Part shown: piece by piece, positions 11,421 to 22,129 of the stretch
How positions within the stretch are numbered: the stretch's first letter is position 1
Layout of the letters: every line of letters starts with the position of its first letter
Assembly: GCA_964006375.1 (NCBI GenBank)
Contig: OZ023269.1
Coordinates: 128,907,309 to 128,971,308 of the forward strand
Length of the DNA stretch: 64,000 bases
DNA from: Tillus elongatus
Taxonomy: Eukaryota > Arthropoda > Insecta > Coleoptera > Cleridae
Reading direction: 5' to 3'
Made by a program: the position numbers and the translations under genes
Notes under the pieces: model-generated
The model's input: the letters and a program-made list of their open reading frames with translations, nothing else
Told to the model about the DNA's origin: nothing
Databases searched by the model: none

Positions 11421-11735
11421 CTGAACTAGCTTAATCACACGAGCGGTGTTTAAGTAGAAGATTGGGATCTTAGAAGTCCCAAGAAGCTTAGAAGATGAGA
11501 TTCGTAGTCGAACTGCTGTAGAAGTGAACTGGCTTAAACATACAAGCGGTGTTTAAGTGGGAGCTTAGGAACTCGGAGTCCCAAGAAGCTAAGAAGATGA
11601 GAACGATCGTAGAACTGCACTGTAACACTGAACTGGCTTAAACACACGAGTGGTGTTTAAGTGGAAGATTAGGAACTCGGAGTCCTAAGAATCTTAGAAG
11701 ATGAGATCGATCGTAGAACTGAGTTGTGCTTTTCA
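11421..11735. repeat. Minisatellite: three tandem copies of a ~104-bp unit
   Basis: Units start near 11422, 11525 and 11629 (TGAACTGGCTTAAACA). Each contains CGGTGTTTAAGTGGAAG, GGAACTCGGAGTCC, AAGAAGCTTAGAAGATGAGA and CGATCGTAGAACTG. Units 2 and 3 agree better with each other than with unit 1. GC content is higher than the flanks. Confidence 0.85.
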
Positions 11736-12403
11736 AAAGGCTTGCTTTTATCGAGATTTTACGTAACGCTGGTTGACGTAGTTGACATAACATAATGTCA
11801 GTAATGCAGAATGGCCAACTAGTTAGAAGCATTATTCCTAGTGAAGAAATCCACGTCAAAGACAGTTAAAGCTATTTACAGGAAAGGACCTAACGGTATA
11901 TAAGTATTCTTTGTATGTCATTATTCACGCGTAAATGGAATGCGATACAGACGGCTAGAGGATAAAGATTACCAGCAAATTGAAAAGGATTGTGAAATCG
12001 AGAGATAACTAATTCCAGGTTAAAGGATAGTGCAACCGAATGAAAGTAAAAGAGACAGGGGCGTACCAATTATGTTTCTTCAACAGTAATTACGAAATTA
12101 ATGTTGAAAGAGCTAGAGTAAAAAATGCAATTGTACGTAAAACACTAGATCTTCTAAATTGTACATTAGGTTTATTAATTGGTGATTGACATTTTTTTCA
12201 TCTAGTGGGTTTGTTATTGGAATTTTTTTTGAAAACGCTAGAAGTAATATATAGATAATAAACTAACATGAATAAATTTTGGGTATAAACCCTCGTTAAC
12301 AAAGCCATCTTATCTGATTTGTAGGTCTGTTAGTTTATAAATGATATTTTCTTTTAATCTTGATTTAGGAACGTGACCTTAAAACAGCTTAATAGGTCAT
12401 GCA

Positions 12404-12408
<5 letters not shown>
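11736..12408. other. Unannotated stretch
   Basis: No recognisable gene. A 73-codon minus-strand open frame overlapping the minisatellite end has no known motif. Confidence 0.4.

Positions 12409-12497
<89 letters not shown>
12409..12497. repeat. (AT)n microsatellite, about 89 bp
   Basis: Pure AT array in otherwise unannotated sequence; not visibly tied to a CAGCAAG module on either side. Confidence 0.95.
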
Positions 12498-12499
<2 letters not shown>

Positions 12500-12638
12500 A
12501 ATCCAACATTTGTAAAATAATACGATAATATGGTGTTAATCTTGTATTGGCTTCTTTTATTAATATTTAAAAATGCATTTACATCAAATATCAGCCATAA
12601 CATCTAAATTAGGGCATTGTCCTATTATGCGTTCTTTA

Positions 12639-12758
12639 TTAGTGAATGTTCTTTAAAAAAATCACTAATGAGGAGATCTCGACTTTTGAATTTCGAAAAA
12701 ATTTCTTCAAATGAGTGCTAATTAGGCCCCCTAGAACACATATTCGAGGTCAGTTTCA

Positions 12759-12848
<90 letters not shown>

Positions 12849-13931
12849 ATCACACCGATAACTCAAAAAATAATGGGCCGATTTTGATTAAATTTGGTGA
12901 ATACCTTGCTTTTGCAAATGGCTTGGATAAGTTCGTTAGCCAGGAAAATCGGCCCGGGTTTTCCCGGAAAATTTTGTGTTTTCTTTCGGAAAAAAAATAT
13001 ATTCCCGGAATTAACAAAGTAAGGTCAACCAAATTTGGTACGCGGGTTTACGTTCTTATAGGTAAGTTATTTACAAAAATTTAGCTCTGTAGGTCAAGAG
13101 ACAAAAAAGTTATGGGCATTTAAAGAAAAATAAATTGGGGTTCTCCACAAAGGTAAGGCAAAGAACTTGAATTTAATACGCGCTATGGAAATAAAATGAC
13201 TCAAGAAGAATGTTTTACAAACCCTGAAGTCTTAGTTTCAACCATCATTGTCCTTCATTTTAATAAAATATTTCCAGAAAATTCATTTTAAATAGACCCT
13301 TTCGCTGATGCTTGGCAGTAGCCTTAGCTATAGAGTTTATCGTTTAATGGTATATCATTTTCGTAGAATTTTCGTAAAAAAACAATAAAGCTCAATATAT
13401 CTGTTATTATACAAGATATGAAAAAAATTTGTATATATTAATTATAGGGTGTCTTGAGCTACATCTTAAAAAATTATTTCTACAATTACAGGATGGCCCA
13501 TAAGTCGTTGGTGATACAAATTTTCTTTTTTTTTTTTTAATCAAACACGACTTATGTTATTGCATTTTTGGATTTTCCATCGAAATCTAATGCATGTTTG
13601 ATAGAAAAAAATTCTGGACGCAGTAACTGCGTTATGGCAGCGAATTTTGATCAAATGCTTCATATTTGAACAGCTCAATTTGCTGTTAACCTATAAGGTT
13701 GGCCAAGAAACGAGTTTTTTCGGGAACACTTTAAGTTTACTTTCGGAAATTTTTTGACATTTTCAAACAATAAAGTTATCTTCATGAAACATGGCACATT
13801 GTTTTTACTAGATAGGTTATACTGGTAACCAAATTTGATGCCTGCTTTTAAAAAAAACACACATTGTTGCTATTAAAACATATTTTTATGAAAATTCACT
13901 ACCATAACGCACTTGCTGCGTCCAGAGTTTT
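12639..13931 (-). mobile_element. CAGCAAG-family element, about 1.3 kb
   Basis: Starts with the TTAGTGAATG/CACTAATGAGGAGATC module, then an AT array, GTGTGTGTATCACACCGATA, the ATAATGGGCCGATTTTGAT block, the CATCATTGTCCTTCATTTTA block, an ACAGGATGGCCCATAAG mariner-like end at 13488, the internal echo (GACGCAGTAACTGCGTTATG) near 13617, and the terminus GCACTTGCTGCGTCCAGAG plus TTTT at 13931. It lacks the tRNA-like segment and the third module. Single orientation, no coding capacity. Confidence 0.7.
12762..12840. repeat. (AT)n microsatellite followed by (GT)4
   Basis: Pure AT run placed between the module and CACACCGATAACTC, the same position as the arrays at 9230, 27784 and 42876. Confidence 0.95.
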
Positions 13932-14446
13932 ATTATATTTGTTGGCAGAACATGTATTTTGTAAAGTTAAGCAAAAGTATGTGTATATCAATAAATTCAG
14001 TTTAATTCCATTAAACTATAGTCTGTTTCTCTATCTTTTCTCCTCAGTTCATATCGAATTCTTGTTATCTTTGAAAGCTGAAAGAAAACTTGGATGAAAA
14101 ACTTTTTTTTAACTTGCTAAATATCCAGAATTAAATAGACACTGATTTAAGTGAATTTCGGTTTCAAGTATTGAACTCCGAATAAACAGTATTTCAACAT
14201 CAAAGAGTTTGTGTCTCTATTTTTTGCTGATTTAGTAAAATGCAAATTGGTAAAATCCTATACAGCAAGAGACATCTGAGATTTAGAACTTAAGTTGAAT
14301 AGTTTTGTTATCTAGACCTCGATAAATAAGATTATAAGAAGTTTGACAAAAAATCACTATAGCTTATTATAATTATTAAATAAGGTTTAAGCAGAAGATT
14401 TGAATTTTCTCTTAATTCTTTCGCGCTAGTCAGTTCAAAGATTCAA
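13932..14446. other. Unannotated stretch
   Basis: A pyrimidine-rich run ending in CTTTTCTCCTCAG near 14045 looks like a 3' splice site, but the following sequence has no recognisable exon. Confidence 0.35.
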
Positions 14447-14760
14447 TTGTATCTAAGTTATTGTTATTCCACACTAGTGATGGGCGTATTATACAGTAAT
14501 TATAGATCAGATTTAACTCCTTTAGACTTCTTTCTATGGGGCCATTTAAAGAGTAGAATGTACGCAACAGAACCGGAGTCTATGGAAGAATTACGACGAC
14601 GCATTGTTGAAGAATGCCGTCTAATAACTCCACAAATGCTCCAGAATGTAAGAGCTCGTTTTGAACAAAATTTGTACTTTTGTATTGAAGCTGGTGGTCA
14701 ACAATTTGAACACTTACTTAACTGAATAAACATTTTTGAACTTTTGGTTTTGTTTTTTAG
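14447..14760 (+). pseudogene. Tc1/mariner-type transposase, C-terminal remnant
   Basis: Encodes SDLTPLDFFLWGHLKSRMYA, the third catalytic Asp region, followed by EELRRRIVEECRLITPQML, RARFEQNLYFCIEAGGQQF and EHLLN before a stop. This is the complete C-terminus of the same broad mariner group as 2262-2565. Sequence 5' of the catalytic block has no transposase similarity, so the copy is truncated. The frame is intact over about 75 codons, suggesting a younger relic than 2262-2565. Confidence 0.8.
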
Positions 14761-15653
14761 TGTTTTTTAACGAAAAATGGACTAATTAGTGCATTTTTTA
14801 TCACAATGAATGAAATACGTTCTTGCAACTCCAACTGTGAATAACATTTAAACTTCCAAAAAAATTAGTGTGCTGAATTCAGAAAAGAAAGAGCTTTCAA
14901 ATAATTAAGATTAAGATAATCCGTATACAGCTGTTGGTTTAGCCTCATTTGCTTCCTGCCATTTCTTTTTATACCGAAGCCATATCTGGTAGAGTTCAGG
15001 CGGTTTGATAGTGGATTCAATGCGAGGGAGAACGACAATGGACTTAGCGAGTCACCTTGAAATATCCTCTTCTAATTGATATCCTGCTAGGTACGATGTC
15101 ATCACCCGTTATTACTATTACTATTATTATTGTTGTTACAATTTTTTGATGTATTTTATATGTTTGTTTGCTTATCAAGTACTATTTTTTTTATGAAAAT
15201 CGAATTTTTATGACAATTCACCATCATAAGATTTATTTTGCTGCATCAAGAATTTTGATGTACCTATAAAACATATGTATATTTTCATTACTCCTTTAAA
15301 TAACTTAAAAGACCAAAGTAAACTAATCAAAGTTGATGTTCAGAAGCGAAAAGTTTATTTGTAAGCGAAAATATCCCCCTGTTAGAATTCTAAGGGTTTT
15401 TGCCACGTTCAGCTACTTCAATGTGTGTGCAATATGGGCTCTGATATTAAAAATTAATCCATATTCGCACCCCTTACAAAAACTCTAATCCCAAATCTCG
15501 CTGAAACGTGACATTATCTTAAATGACGTATTACTCTATGTTGATGTTTATTTAGGACTGGATTTATTTTTTTCACAACTTTCATAAGAACGATCTGTAT
15601 ATTTTATTCTGTGATACAAATTCACATGTTTTTTTTTAAATATTTTGTAATTA
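14761..15653. other. Unannotated stretch with a degenerate CAGCAAG terminus
   Basis: Near 15195-15260 AATTTTTATGACAATTCACC is followed by CATCATAAG and TTGCTGCATCAAGA, a decayed minus-strand CAGCAAG-family end. An (ACT/ATT)n run lies at 15112-15135. LINE-like sequence at 14960-15060 matches codons seen at 24080-24140 on the opposite strand (CTCGTATTGAATCCACTATC). No gene. Confidence 0.4.
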
Positions 15654-15655
15654 TA

Positions 15656-16252
15656 CAGGGTGATTCATAAGTGGTGACCAAAAATGAAACCACATGTTCT
15701 TTGAACAATTTTAGAGAGGGTATGTCCTATAAAAAAATTTCCTATAATGCTTCATTAAAAAGATACAGGTTGTTGTCGTTGAATTTCAAAAAATAAAATT
15801 TCCCAATTTTTTAAAAAGTAGCACATATATTTTGCTGAAACTTCGCATGTGTAGGCTGTTATGGAAGGCGCGTATTCTACCATAACAATTGAATCGGCTA
15901 ATCCAGCAGTAGCTCGCGTACCCACATGTCATTGGTTATCCCTCAAGAAAAAAACGGGTACGCCAATAATATTTTTTTATTCTTTTATTTTTTGAATCTT
16001 ACTTTCATTCGCGAACAAAATGACTCTCGCGATAATTTTCTGTATGACGCTTATTTTACGAGTAAGCAATGAATCAGGTAAGTGTTTTACAGCACAGTTC
16101 ATGATTTTTAACCAGTCATTGTTTGGTAGAAATCGCAATGATACACTTTTATCAGACTTATAGTAATTTATTTATTACAATAAATGTTCAAAAATGCCTC
16201 CATTGGCCTGAATACACGCACGACATCTTTTTAATATGGAAAATTTAATGTC
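15656..16252. repeat. Left inverted end of the mariner-like element
   Basis: Aligns antiparallel to 17413-17962 over its whole length. The innermost ~75 bp (about 16175-16252) is the last part of the transposase coding sequence. About 43 bp here (16151-16193, including the transposase stop) is absent from the right end. Confidence 0.85.
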
Positions 16253-17238
16253 TTGAGGATTCATTGTTGCTTGAATATGACGAAAAGCATTATTTATCAG
16301 TTGTTGTAGCTGTTTGGTGTATTTATTTGTTCACTGTTGACCAGTCGCTTAAAATCACCACAAAGATAGAAGTCAAGTGGGTTTAAGTCCGGTGATCTTG
16401 CAGGCCATTGTATTGGTCCAGTTCTGCCAATCCATCTTTCATTATAATGTTCATGTAGCCATATAACAACGTTTCGACTATAATGCGCTGGTGCACCGTC
16501 ATGCTGGTACCACATTATACCTCTTGTTGCTAGTGGCATGTCATCTAAAATGTTTTTTACACGGTTTTCTAGGAGCGCTAAGTACGAAGATCCATTTAAA
16601 CGTTGTGGCAGGACTTCCATGAACAGTGAGCCGTTAAAAATACCACACCATAAATTAATGGAAAATCTATGTTGAAATGTGCGAGTCCTTGTTGCATGTG
16701 GATTTTACAATGACCAGACATGCTCATTATGAGAATTATAAATACCATTTCTTGTAAATGTTGATTCGTCAGACCAGAAGATTAGATTAGGGAACAAGAT
16801 ATTTTGATTGTTCATTTCCAACATCCATTCACAAAAGACTCGTCGATGCACATTATCTCCAGGTAGAAGGCAATGAACATTCTGTCGATGATATGGATGT
16901 AAGGCTTCTCGATGTAAAGTTCTCCAAACAAAGCTTTGAGAATATTGTAACTGCGTGGCAATCATCCGAGTGCTTGTAGAAGGTTGATCCATCACTGCAT
17001 CCACCACTCTCTCTTCGTCTTCAAGTTGATGTTGTCTTCTACCATTAGCTCTAGCGTCAAGACGTTGTCCAATACCGCACTGCCGAAGTCTTGAAAACGA
17101 TCGAGAAAAAACCCTTGGTGTAGGTTGACGGCGAGTGGGAAACCTACGTTGATATTCCCGACAAACAGCTAGAGCATTTCCATCAGCATATCCGTAGATA
17201 AAAATTATATCTGCATACTCTTATGAGGTGTACTCCAT
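16175..17238 (-). pseudogene. Mariner-like transposase pseudogene, about 354 codons
   Basis: ATG at 17238-17236. The N-terminal part (VCREYQRRFPTRRQPTPR, then QLEDEERVVDAVMD) resembles the paired-type DNA-binding region. Catalytic motifs are WSDESTF, QHDGAPAH and WPARSPDLNPLDFYL, with 36 residues between the second and third Asp, unlike the 34 of classical mariner. Codon 6 is TAA, a second TAA at 16707-16705 follows EHVWSL, and a 1-nt shift after EQINTP moves the C-terminus into another frame, where it ends GGIFEHLL at 16175. All three catalytic Asp remain, so the copy is recent but dead. Length fits the family (about 340-350 residues). Confidence 0.9.
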
Positions 17239-17412
17239 TATAAGAAGTAAAAGAGTAGAAAATGTTGCCATTTTATAAAGTTTACCACTTACACCTATTC
17301 AAAATAATAACTTGTTAACCTAAACGTCAAGTGACACTTAATGAAAACTTTGGCAAACTAGACTACTACTTACTAAAATACAACAAAATAATCGTCGTAC
17401 AAAAAATTATCA

Positions 17413-17962
17413 AGACATTAAATTTTCCATATCAAAAATATGTCGTGCGTGTATTCAGGCCAATGGAGGCATAAAAGTGTATCATTGCGATTTTCTACCA
17501 AACAACGACTGGTTAAAAATCATGAACTGTGCTCTAAAACACTTACCTGATTCATTGCTTACTCGTAAAATAAGCGTCGTACAGAAAATTATCAAGAGAG
17601 TCTTTTGTTCACGAATGAAAGTAAGATTCAAAAAATGAAAAAAAAATATCATTGGCTTACCCGTTTTTTTCTTGGAGGATAACCAATGACATGTGGGTAC
17701 GCGCGCGACCGCTGGATTAGCCGATTCAATTGTTATGGTAGAATACGCGCCTTGCATAACAGCCTACACATGCGAAGTTTCAGCAAAATATATGTGCTAC
17801 TTTTTAAAAAATTGGGAACTTTTATTTTTTGAAATTCAATTTCAACACCCTGTATCTTTTTAATGAAGCATTATAGGAAAAATTTTTATAGGACATACCC
17901 TCTCTAAAATTGTTCAAATAACATGGGGTTTCATTTTTGGTCACCACTTATTAATCACCCTG
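17413..17962. repeat. Right inverted end of the mariner-like element
   Basis: Inverted match to 15656-16252. Its inner end (about 17413-17473, containing GTCGTGCGTGTATTCAGGCC) is a copy of transposase codons from the opposite end of the element. Confidence 0.85.
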
Positions 17963-18009
17963 TATAAATACGATCTCTAAATATTTTGAAAGCTACACTG
18001 TGTGCCATG

Positions 18010-18520
18010 TGCTTGGTTATGCACTTTAGGCGTAACTTTGCATCCAACTAACTCATTCATTGGCGATGACATGGGCTTATATTAAAGCTGAAAGCCTCAT
18101 CAATACGATATTTAAGTAGTTCTAACGCTGCATCGCATTTATTCTGTTTGGTTATGCACTTTAGGCGTAATTGTTTGTAAAAGTCGTTCAGATTTACTGG
18201 TTCAGCATTGGATATGTAAATGCGTTTATTGTTATGTAGAATGCTTTATAATCGAGCCTTTGAATAGTTTCAAAGGTACATCGCAATCGCTATGCTTATT
18301 TATGTACTTACGGCGCGATTTTTGATTTATTAACATACTTAAATGTAAAGTGAATTATTTTAAAATTGAAACTCTTATAAAAGCTGCCTCTGTGTAGTTT
18401 CGAACCTGCTCACATTCCAGTGCTTGGTTACACGTAATTATCATGTTTATAACTTTGAACAAGTCGCCTACTGTTGGATGTAAGTCACTTAAATATCATG
18501 TTTATTATTATATAGTAGCT
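18010..18520. repeat. Degenerate tandem repeat, period about 130-148 bp
   Basis: Diverged units are marked by GGTTATGCACTTTAGGCGTA at 18015 and 18150, TTATGTACTTACGGCGCG near 18298 and GGTTACACGTAATTATC at 18426. Each is preceded by a CTTTGAATAGTTTC/GCATCGCA-like stretch. A further unit lies at 21280-21490. Confidence 0.65.
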
Positions 18521-19264
18521 AGGCGTGTCAATTTCGTCTGGAACAAAACATACAATTTTAACTCAATATTTGGATAAAATAGAAAATTTAAGTTTTGGAA
18601 AGAGTAACGGTGTAATAGAGAGTGGTGGAAATGAATTGGTTTTAGTTGAAGACAGAAAGAATCAATGTTTTAAAATAAATTATTGTTTATTGATCAAAAT
18701 TTGAAGTCTGCCAAATTAGAAAAGTGTCATTGTCAAGAAATTTGGAATATCAACGTTTGGATGAAAACTGACTAAATTGCGCTGTTTGCAAGCACAAGTA
18801 GAATACTTATTTGTAAGGCGCTTTGTACTATTATTGTCACAATAAACTATTACTATTACTATTAATGCCTAATTACTGCTAGTGCTGTTATCATCGTTGT
18901 AAGAAGCAATTGATAACAAATTCTACAAAAAACTTATATTCTAAAAGAGAGTCGCAAAGAAAACTACTACTATTAAACGTCTCAGAATTTAAAAAACACC
19001 TTCTAATCCAATGAAGCGAGTACACTCAACCGAAAGGAAGTCAATTAGAACAAAATATGCTTTGATTAGTCAACGTTTATGTACACTTTTGTTAACAAAA
19101 GTTTGCTTCATTTTCACGGACTTGCAATTTTGTTTCCGCATTTTTATTGTACATATTTTTATTGTACATATGTTTTTGTGAAAAAAAGTCAACTCAGGAT
19201 GCTGTAAATGATCTAACCTCCAGCATATATGATAGTCCTGACAAAGGCAATCATCCGTCATTAT
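18521..19264. other. Unannotated stretch
   Basis: Contains ACTATTACTATTACTATTA at 18848-18868 near an AATAAA, possibly a LINE 3' tail. No recognisable gene. Confidence 0.4.
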
Positions 19265-19483
19265 GCGTTTGCGTTTTTATAGATTAAAAAAAAGCTTTTG
19301 ACATTGTTAGCCATGTGAAACTGCTGGCGGTTTTGGAAAGTATTGGCGTAAGAGGTAAACAACATAAGTTGTTTAAGAGTTATATGACTGACAGATTTCA
19401 AGTAGTCAAGATAAAAGAGACAGTGAGTAGCCCTCAAAGAGTGGAGTTCGGAGTCCCTCAGGGAATAATTTTGGGTCCCTTGC

Positions 19484-19581
<98 letters not shown>

Positions 19582-20530
19582 GACCTCTTTAAATTGCCCT
19601 TTATGGGCAAAGTGGTAGGGTACGCGGATGATACTGCTATTTTCTATACGGCAGACAGTTGGTGTTCCCTAAAAAAACTAGTTGAGAGGGATCTTGAGGT
19701 GATCATGGCATGGTTTTCTGATAGATGGTTGACCGTGAACCTTTCCAAAACCGTGTTTTTTCCTTTCTCATCTTACGTCCGCTGTTTGCCCTCTTATGAT
19801 GCAATCAGTGTTGGTAGTGATTTGGAAATACGAAAGGTGAACAAAGTATCATATCTGGGACTATATATTTGCCATATGAGATGGGATTTCCCTATTCAAA
19901 ACAGTTAGGGTAATGCTGTACAAATTGAGATTCATTAAGGAAATGTTGGATAATAAACATCTGCGTATTGTATACCATGCATTGGTTGAGAGTGTTCTAC
20001 GTTACGGCATACTACCCTGGGGCGGTGCGTCTGAGTCCCATCTCAGATTCCTGCAAAGTACCCAAAACCGTATTGTTAAGGTGATACATGGTAAAGATTA
20101 TGCTTACCCTAGTGATCGTCTATACAAGGACACTTGCTTGATGGATATTAGGGAGCTATTTTACTTTACGGTTGCAAACACTCAGCATGCTCAGCGGGAG
20201 AGTCTTACAATAATAGAGCACTCACATTTTACTAGACATAGCACACACTCTTTTAAAACGCAAAAGGTGACGAAGGCAGTTGCGCAGAGATCGTTTGCTT
20301 ACCTATGTGTAAGGGTTTCTAATTCGGTGCCTCCTGAAATAAGAGAACACACTTCTTTGAATTTATTTAAGAAACGATTAAAGAGCTGGATTTTTCATAC
20401 CCCTAGAAGTGTCATTCACTCTTTGTTTAGAAGACAAGTGCGCGCTGGTTCCTGCATGAGTCGGTGGTTTTGTGTGTGTGCGCCTGGGGGTGTTGTGGTT
20501 GGTCGCGTGAGTGTCGGTGTTTATCTGCTT
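19265..20530 (+). pseudogene. LINE reverse transcriptase relic with an (AT)n array inside the palm (Jockey/CR1 superfamily)
   Basis: Begins within the RT (KKAFDIVSH). Motifs follow in order: GVRGKQHKLFKSYMTDR, EFGVPQGIILGPLLFN, the AT array, INDLF, the catalytic GYADDTAIF, LTVNLSKT and VSYLGLYI. After a frame change near 19905 it continues with YHALVESVLRYGILPWGG, QNRIVKVIHG and the C-terminal FKKRLKSWIF. No RNase H domain follows. The 5' half including the endonuclease is missing. The (Ile-Tyr)n insertion between LLFN and INDL keeps the reading frame but would break the palm fold. Different family from LINE1. Confidence 0.85.
19490..19577. repeat. (AT)n array expanded inside RT codons
   Basis: Normal LINEs read N-I-Y-I-N-D here (AATATATATATTAATGAC-like codons). 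In this copy the internal ATATAT has grown to about 88 bp, with LINE sequence intact on both sides, so this array arose in place rather than by a join. Confidence 0.9.
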
Positions 20531-21045
20531 CTTTGTTTGTTTTTTTGAGTGGAGAGAGAACAGTGTGTTTGAACTGGGGACTGGCAGGTCGGAGTGGACA
20601 TCGGTATTGAGGCATGTATACTGTGATTGGAGACTGGAAACTTATTTTTTTGTACATGTTGGTATTTTAAAGTGCATATATGCTTTTTGTTTTGTGTAGC
20701 AGATGCGTTACGATGTTTTTAATCAATGACTTCTTTGGAGGGAAGCATATGGTAGAAATGATAGAAATTTTTGTGTTTTTTCTGTAGTTTTGTTTTTGCT
20801 ATACTGCCAACAAGCCTTTGACTTAGGCAGTTTTTTTCTCCATTTGTTGGGGGAGATTTTTTGTGTGTAAATTGTGCATTATTGTATTAACCTATACTGC
20901 CAACAAGTCTTTGACTGAGGCAGTTTTTTTTCTCTACATTTATTGGGGGAGATATTTTTTTGTGTGTGAATTTTTCATTATTGTATGTTTACTTGTATTT
21001 TCTGTATGGCGGGAAACCTTCTCAATAAATGTGTATTATTATTAT
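20531..21045 (+). repeat. 3' UTR of the preceding LINE, with an internal ~92-bp duplication
   Basis: Follows the RT C-terminus and ends with AATAAATGTGTATTATTATT near 21023-21045, a polyadenylation signal plus (ATT)n tail. Two tandem copies of about 92 bp at 20799-20890 and 20891-20985 share ATACTGCCAACAAG, TTTGACT, AGGCAGTTTTTTT and TTGGGGGAGAT. Confidence 0.7.
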
Positions 21046-21279
21046 TTATATAACTACAAACCAGACCAAAAACGAGGAAACAAAATCGATGCTAGCTCAT
21101 ATTTTCAGTGAACATTCCTGGCAAAAATATTATACAGCACCGTTTTTAAATTTCAATTTAAACCAATTGTATCACCAAACTAAATTAATAAGCGCTGGCT
21201 TAGGTGAGACGTATATAATAAATGCAAACCACTGTATAAAAAACGACCAAAAGATTGAATAAATCTAAGGGATCCAAGT
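21046..21279. other. Unannotated stretch after the LINE 3' end
   Basis: No recognisable content. Confidence 0.4.
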
Positions 21280-21490
21280 AATTCGGTTTTGTTGGTTCAT
21301 CATCAGAGATGTAAATGCGGTCATTTTAGAGTTGAAAGCTTTACAAATACAGTCTCTGAGTAGTTTGGAATCTGCATCGTATTCCCCGTACCTCGGTATG
21401 CACTTTAGGCGTAATTGTGATTTTCAGAACTTCGAACGAGTCCCATGCCGTGGAATAGAGTCGGCCATTAAATTTTACGGTTATTATTAT
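21280..21490. repeat. Additional unit of the ~137-bp degenerate tandem repeat
   Basis: GGTATGCACTTTAGGCGTAA at 21400 and the preceding TGTAAATGCGGTCATTTTAG and GAATCTGCATCGTATTC match the units at 18010-18520. The LINE at 19265-21045 lies between the two blocks. Confidence 0.6.
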
Positions 21491-21769
21491 ACTTGAGACT
21501 CAGATGTTCATTAAGAAACAAAATTGTTCTTATTATGTGGTTGGCTCTATTTAAAGCATTTTAGACTTTATTTATCAGAATCTCATTTGAAAGTAAATTA
21601 GCTGATAACCGTAAGCACACTTATTTAAGAGAAGTTCACAACACTATGATTATCATTATTATTATTTGTTCTGCATCTATATTACAATTTGGACTTGGCT
21701 TGTTAAACTTACAGGTACTTGACTCAAAGAAAATATAGTTGTTTCTCACACAAGGAGAGGTATCTTTAA
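21491..21769. other. Unannotated stretch
   Basis: Contains a short ATTATTATT run at 21654-21665. No gene recognised. Confidence 0.4.
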
Positions 21770-22060
21770 TTGAAGGACCAGGTATTAAGGCAGGTCCGTA
21801 GGCAGAACCAATGTTTAAACAGGGCATCCGAAATTTAAAATAGGGCGCAAGGTGGATCGAGGTTATGGTAAATATATTTTTTAACTTCTGCTCAATGGTA
21901 CTGGAAACATTTTCAGTTATGCCGCTCATCTTACTTGCGCCGTTAAAGCACAGGTTCACAAGAAGATTTAGATCGATTTTACTTTTAATTAAGATATTTA
22001 ACGTAGGGTCCATGAATTTGGCAGCATCTAAATTTTGGTAGTAGTAACTATCAGCAAGGA
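21770..22060 (-). pseudogene. hAT-superfamily transposase fragment
   Basis: Minus-strand frame reads LNILIKSKIDLNLLVNLCFN then GASKMSGITENVSSTIEQK. The xxGASxMSGxxxGV pattern is the hallmark around the second catalytic Asp of hAT/DUF4371-type transposases (usually GYDGASNMSG). Here the catalytic Asp is replaced by Asn (CFNGAS), so the copy is dead. Only about 70 codons are recognisable; both ends are lost. Confidence 0.55.
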
Positions 22061-22129
22061 CTCTTTTACGTTTCGATATTTAACATTTCCGGTTGGCTAA
22101 GCAAAGTCGAAACACCGCGATAGGTATTT

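Larger units (their letters stand above)
15656..17962 (-). mobile_element. Nearly complete mariner-like element with ~0.55-kb inverted ends
   Basis: The element is bounded by CAGGGTGATTCATAAGTGG at 15656 and its complement ending at 17962, each flanked by TA (15654-15655 and 17963-17964), the Tc1/mariner target duplication. Long inverted ends (15656-16252 and 17413-17962) surround a minus-strand transposase gene with two stops and one frameshift. Most mariner TIRs are far shorter, about 20-40 bp. The right end contains a partial inverted copy of the transposase 3' coding region. The transposase is inactive as it stands. Confidence 0.9.

Noticed and set aside
14018..14095. 3' splice site and exon after CTTTTCTCCTCAG
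   Set aside because: The pyrimidine tract is attractive, but the ~50-bp open sequence after it has no homology or matching donor.
16297..16620. Two separate small genes for the mariner transposase pieces (16297-16620 and 16705-17007)
   Set aside because: They are in the same frame, separated by a single TAA and joined by transposase-like codons, so they are one pseudogene from 17238 to 16175.
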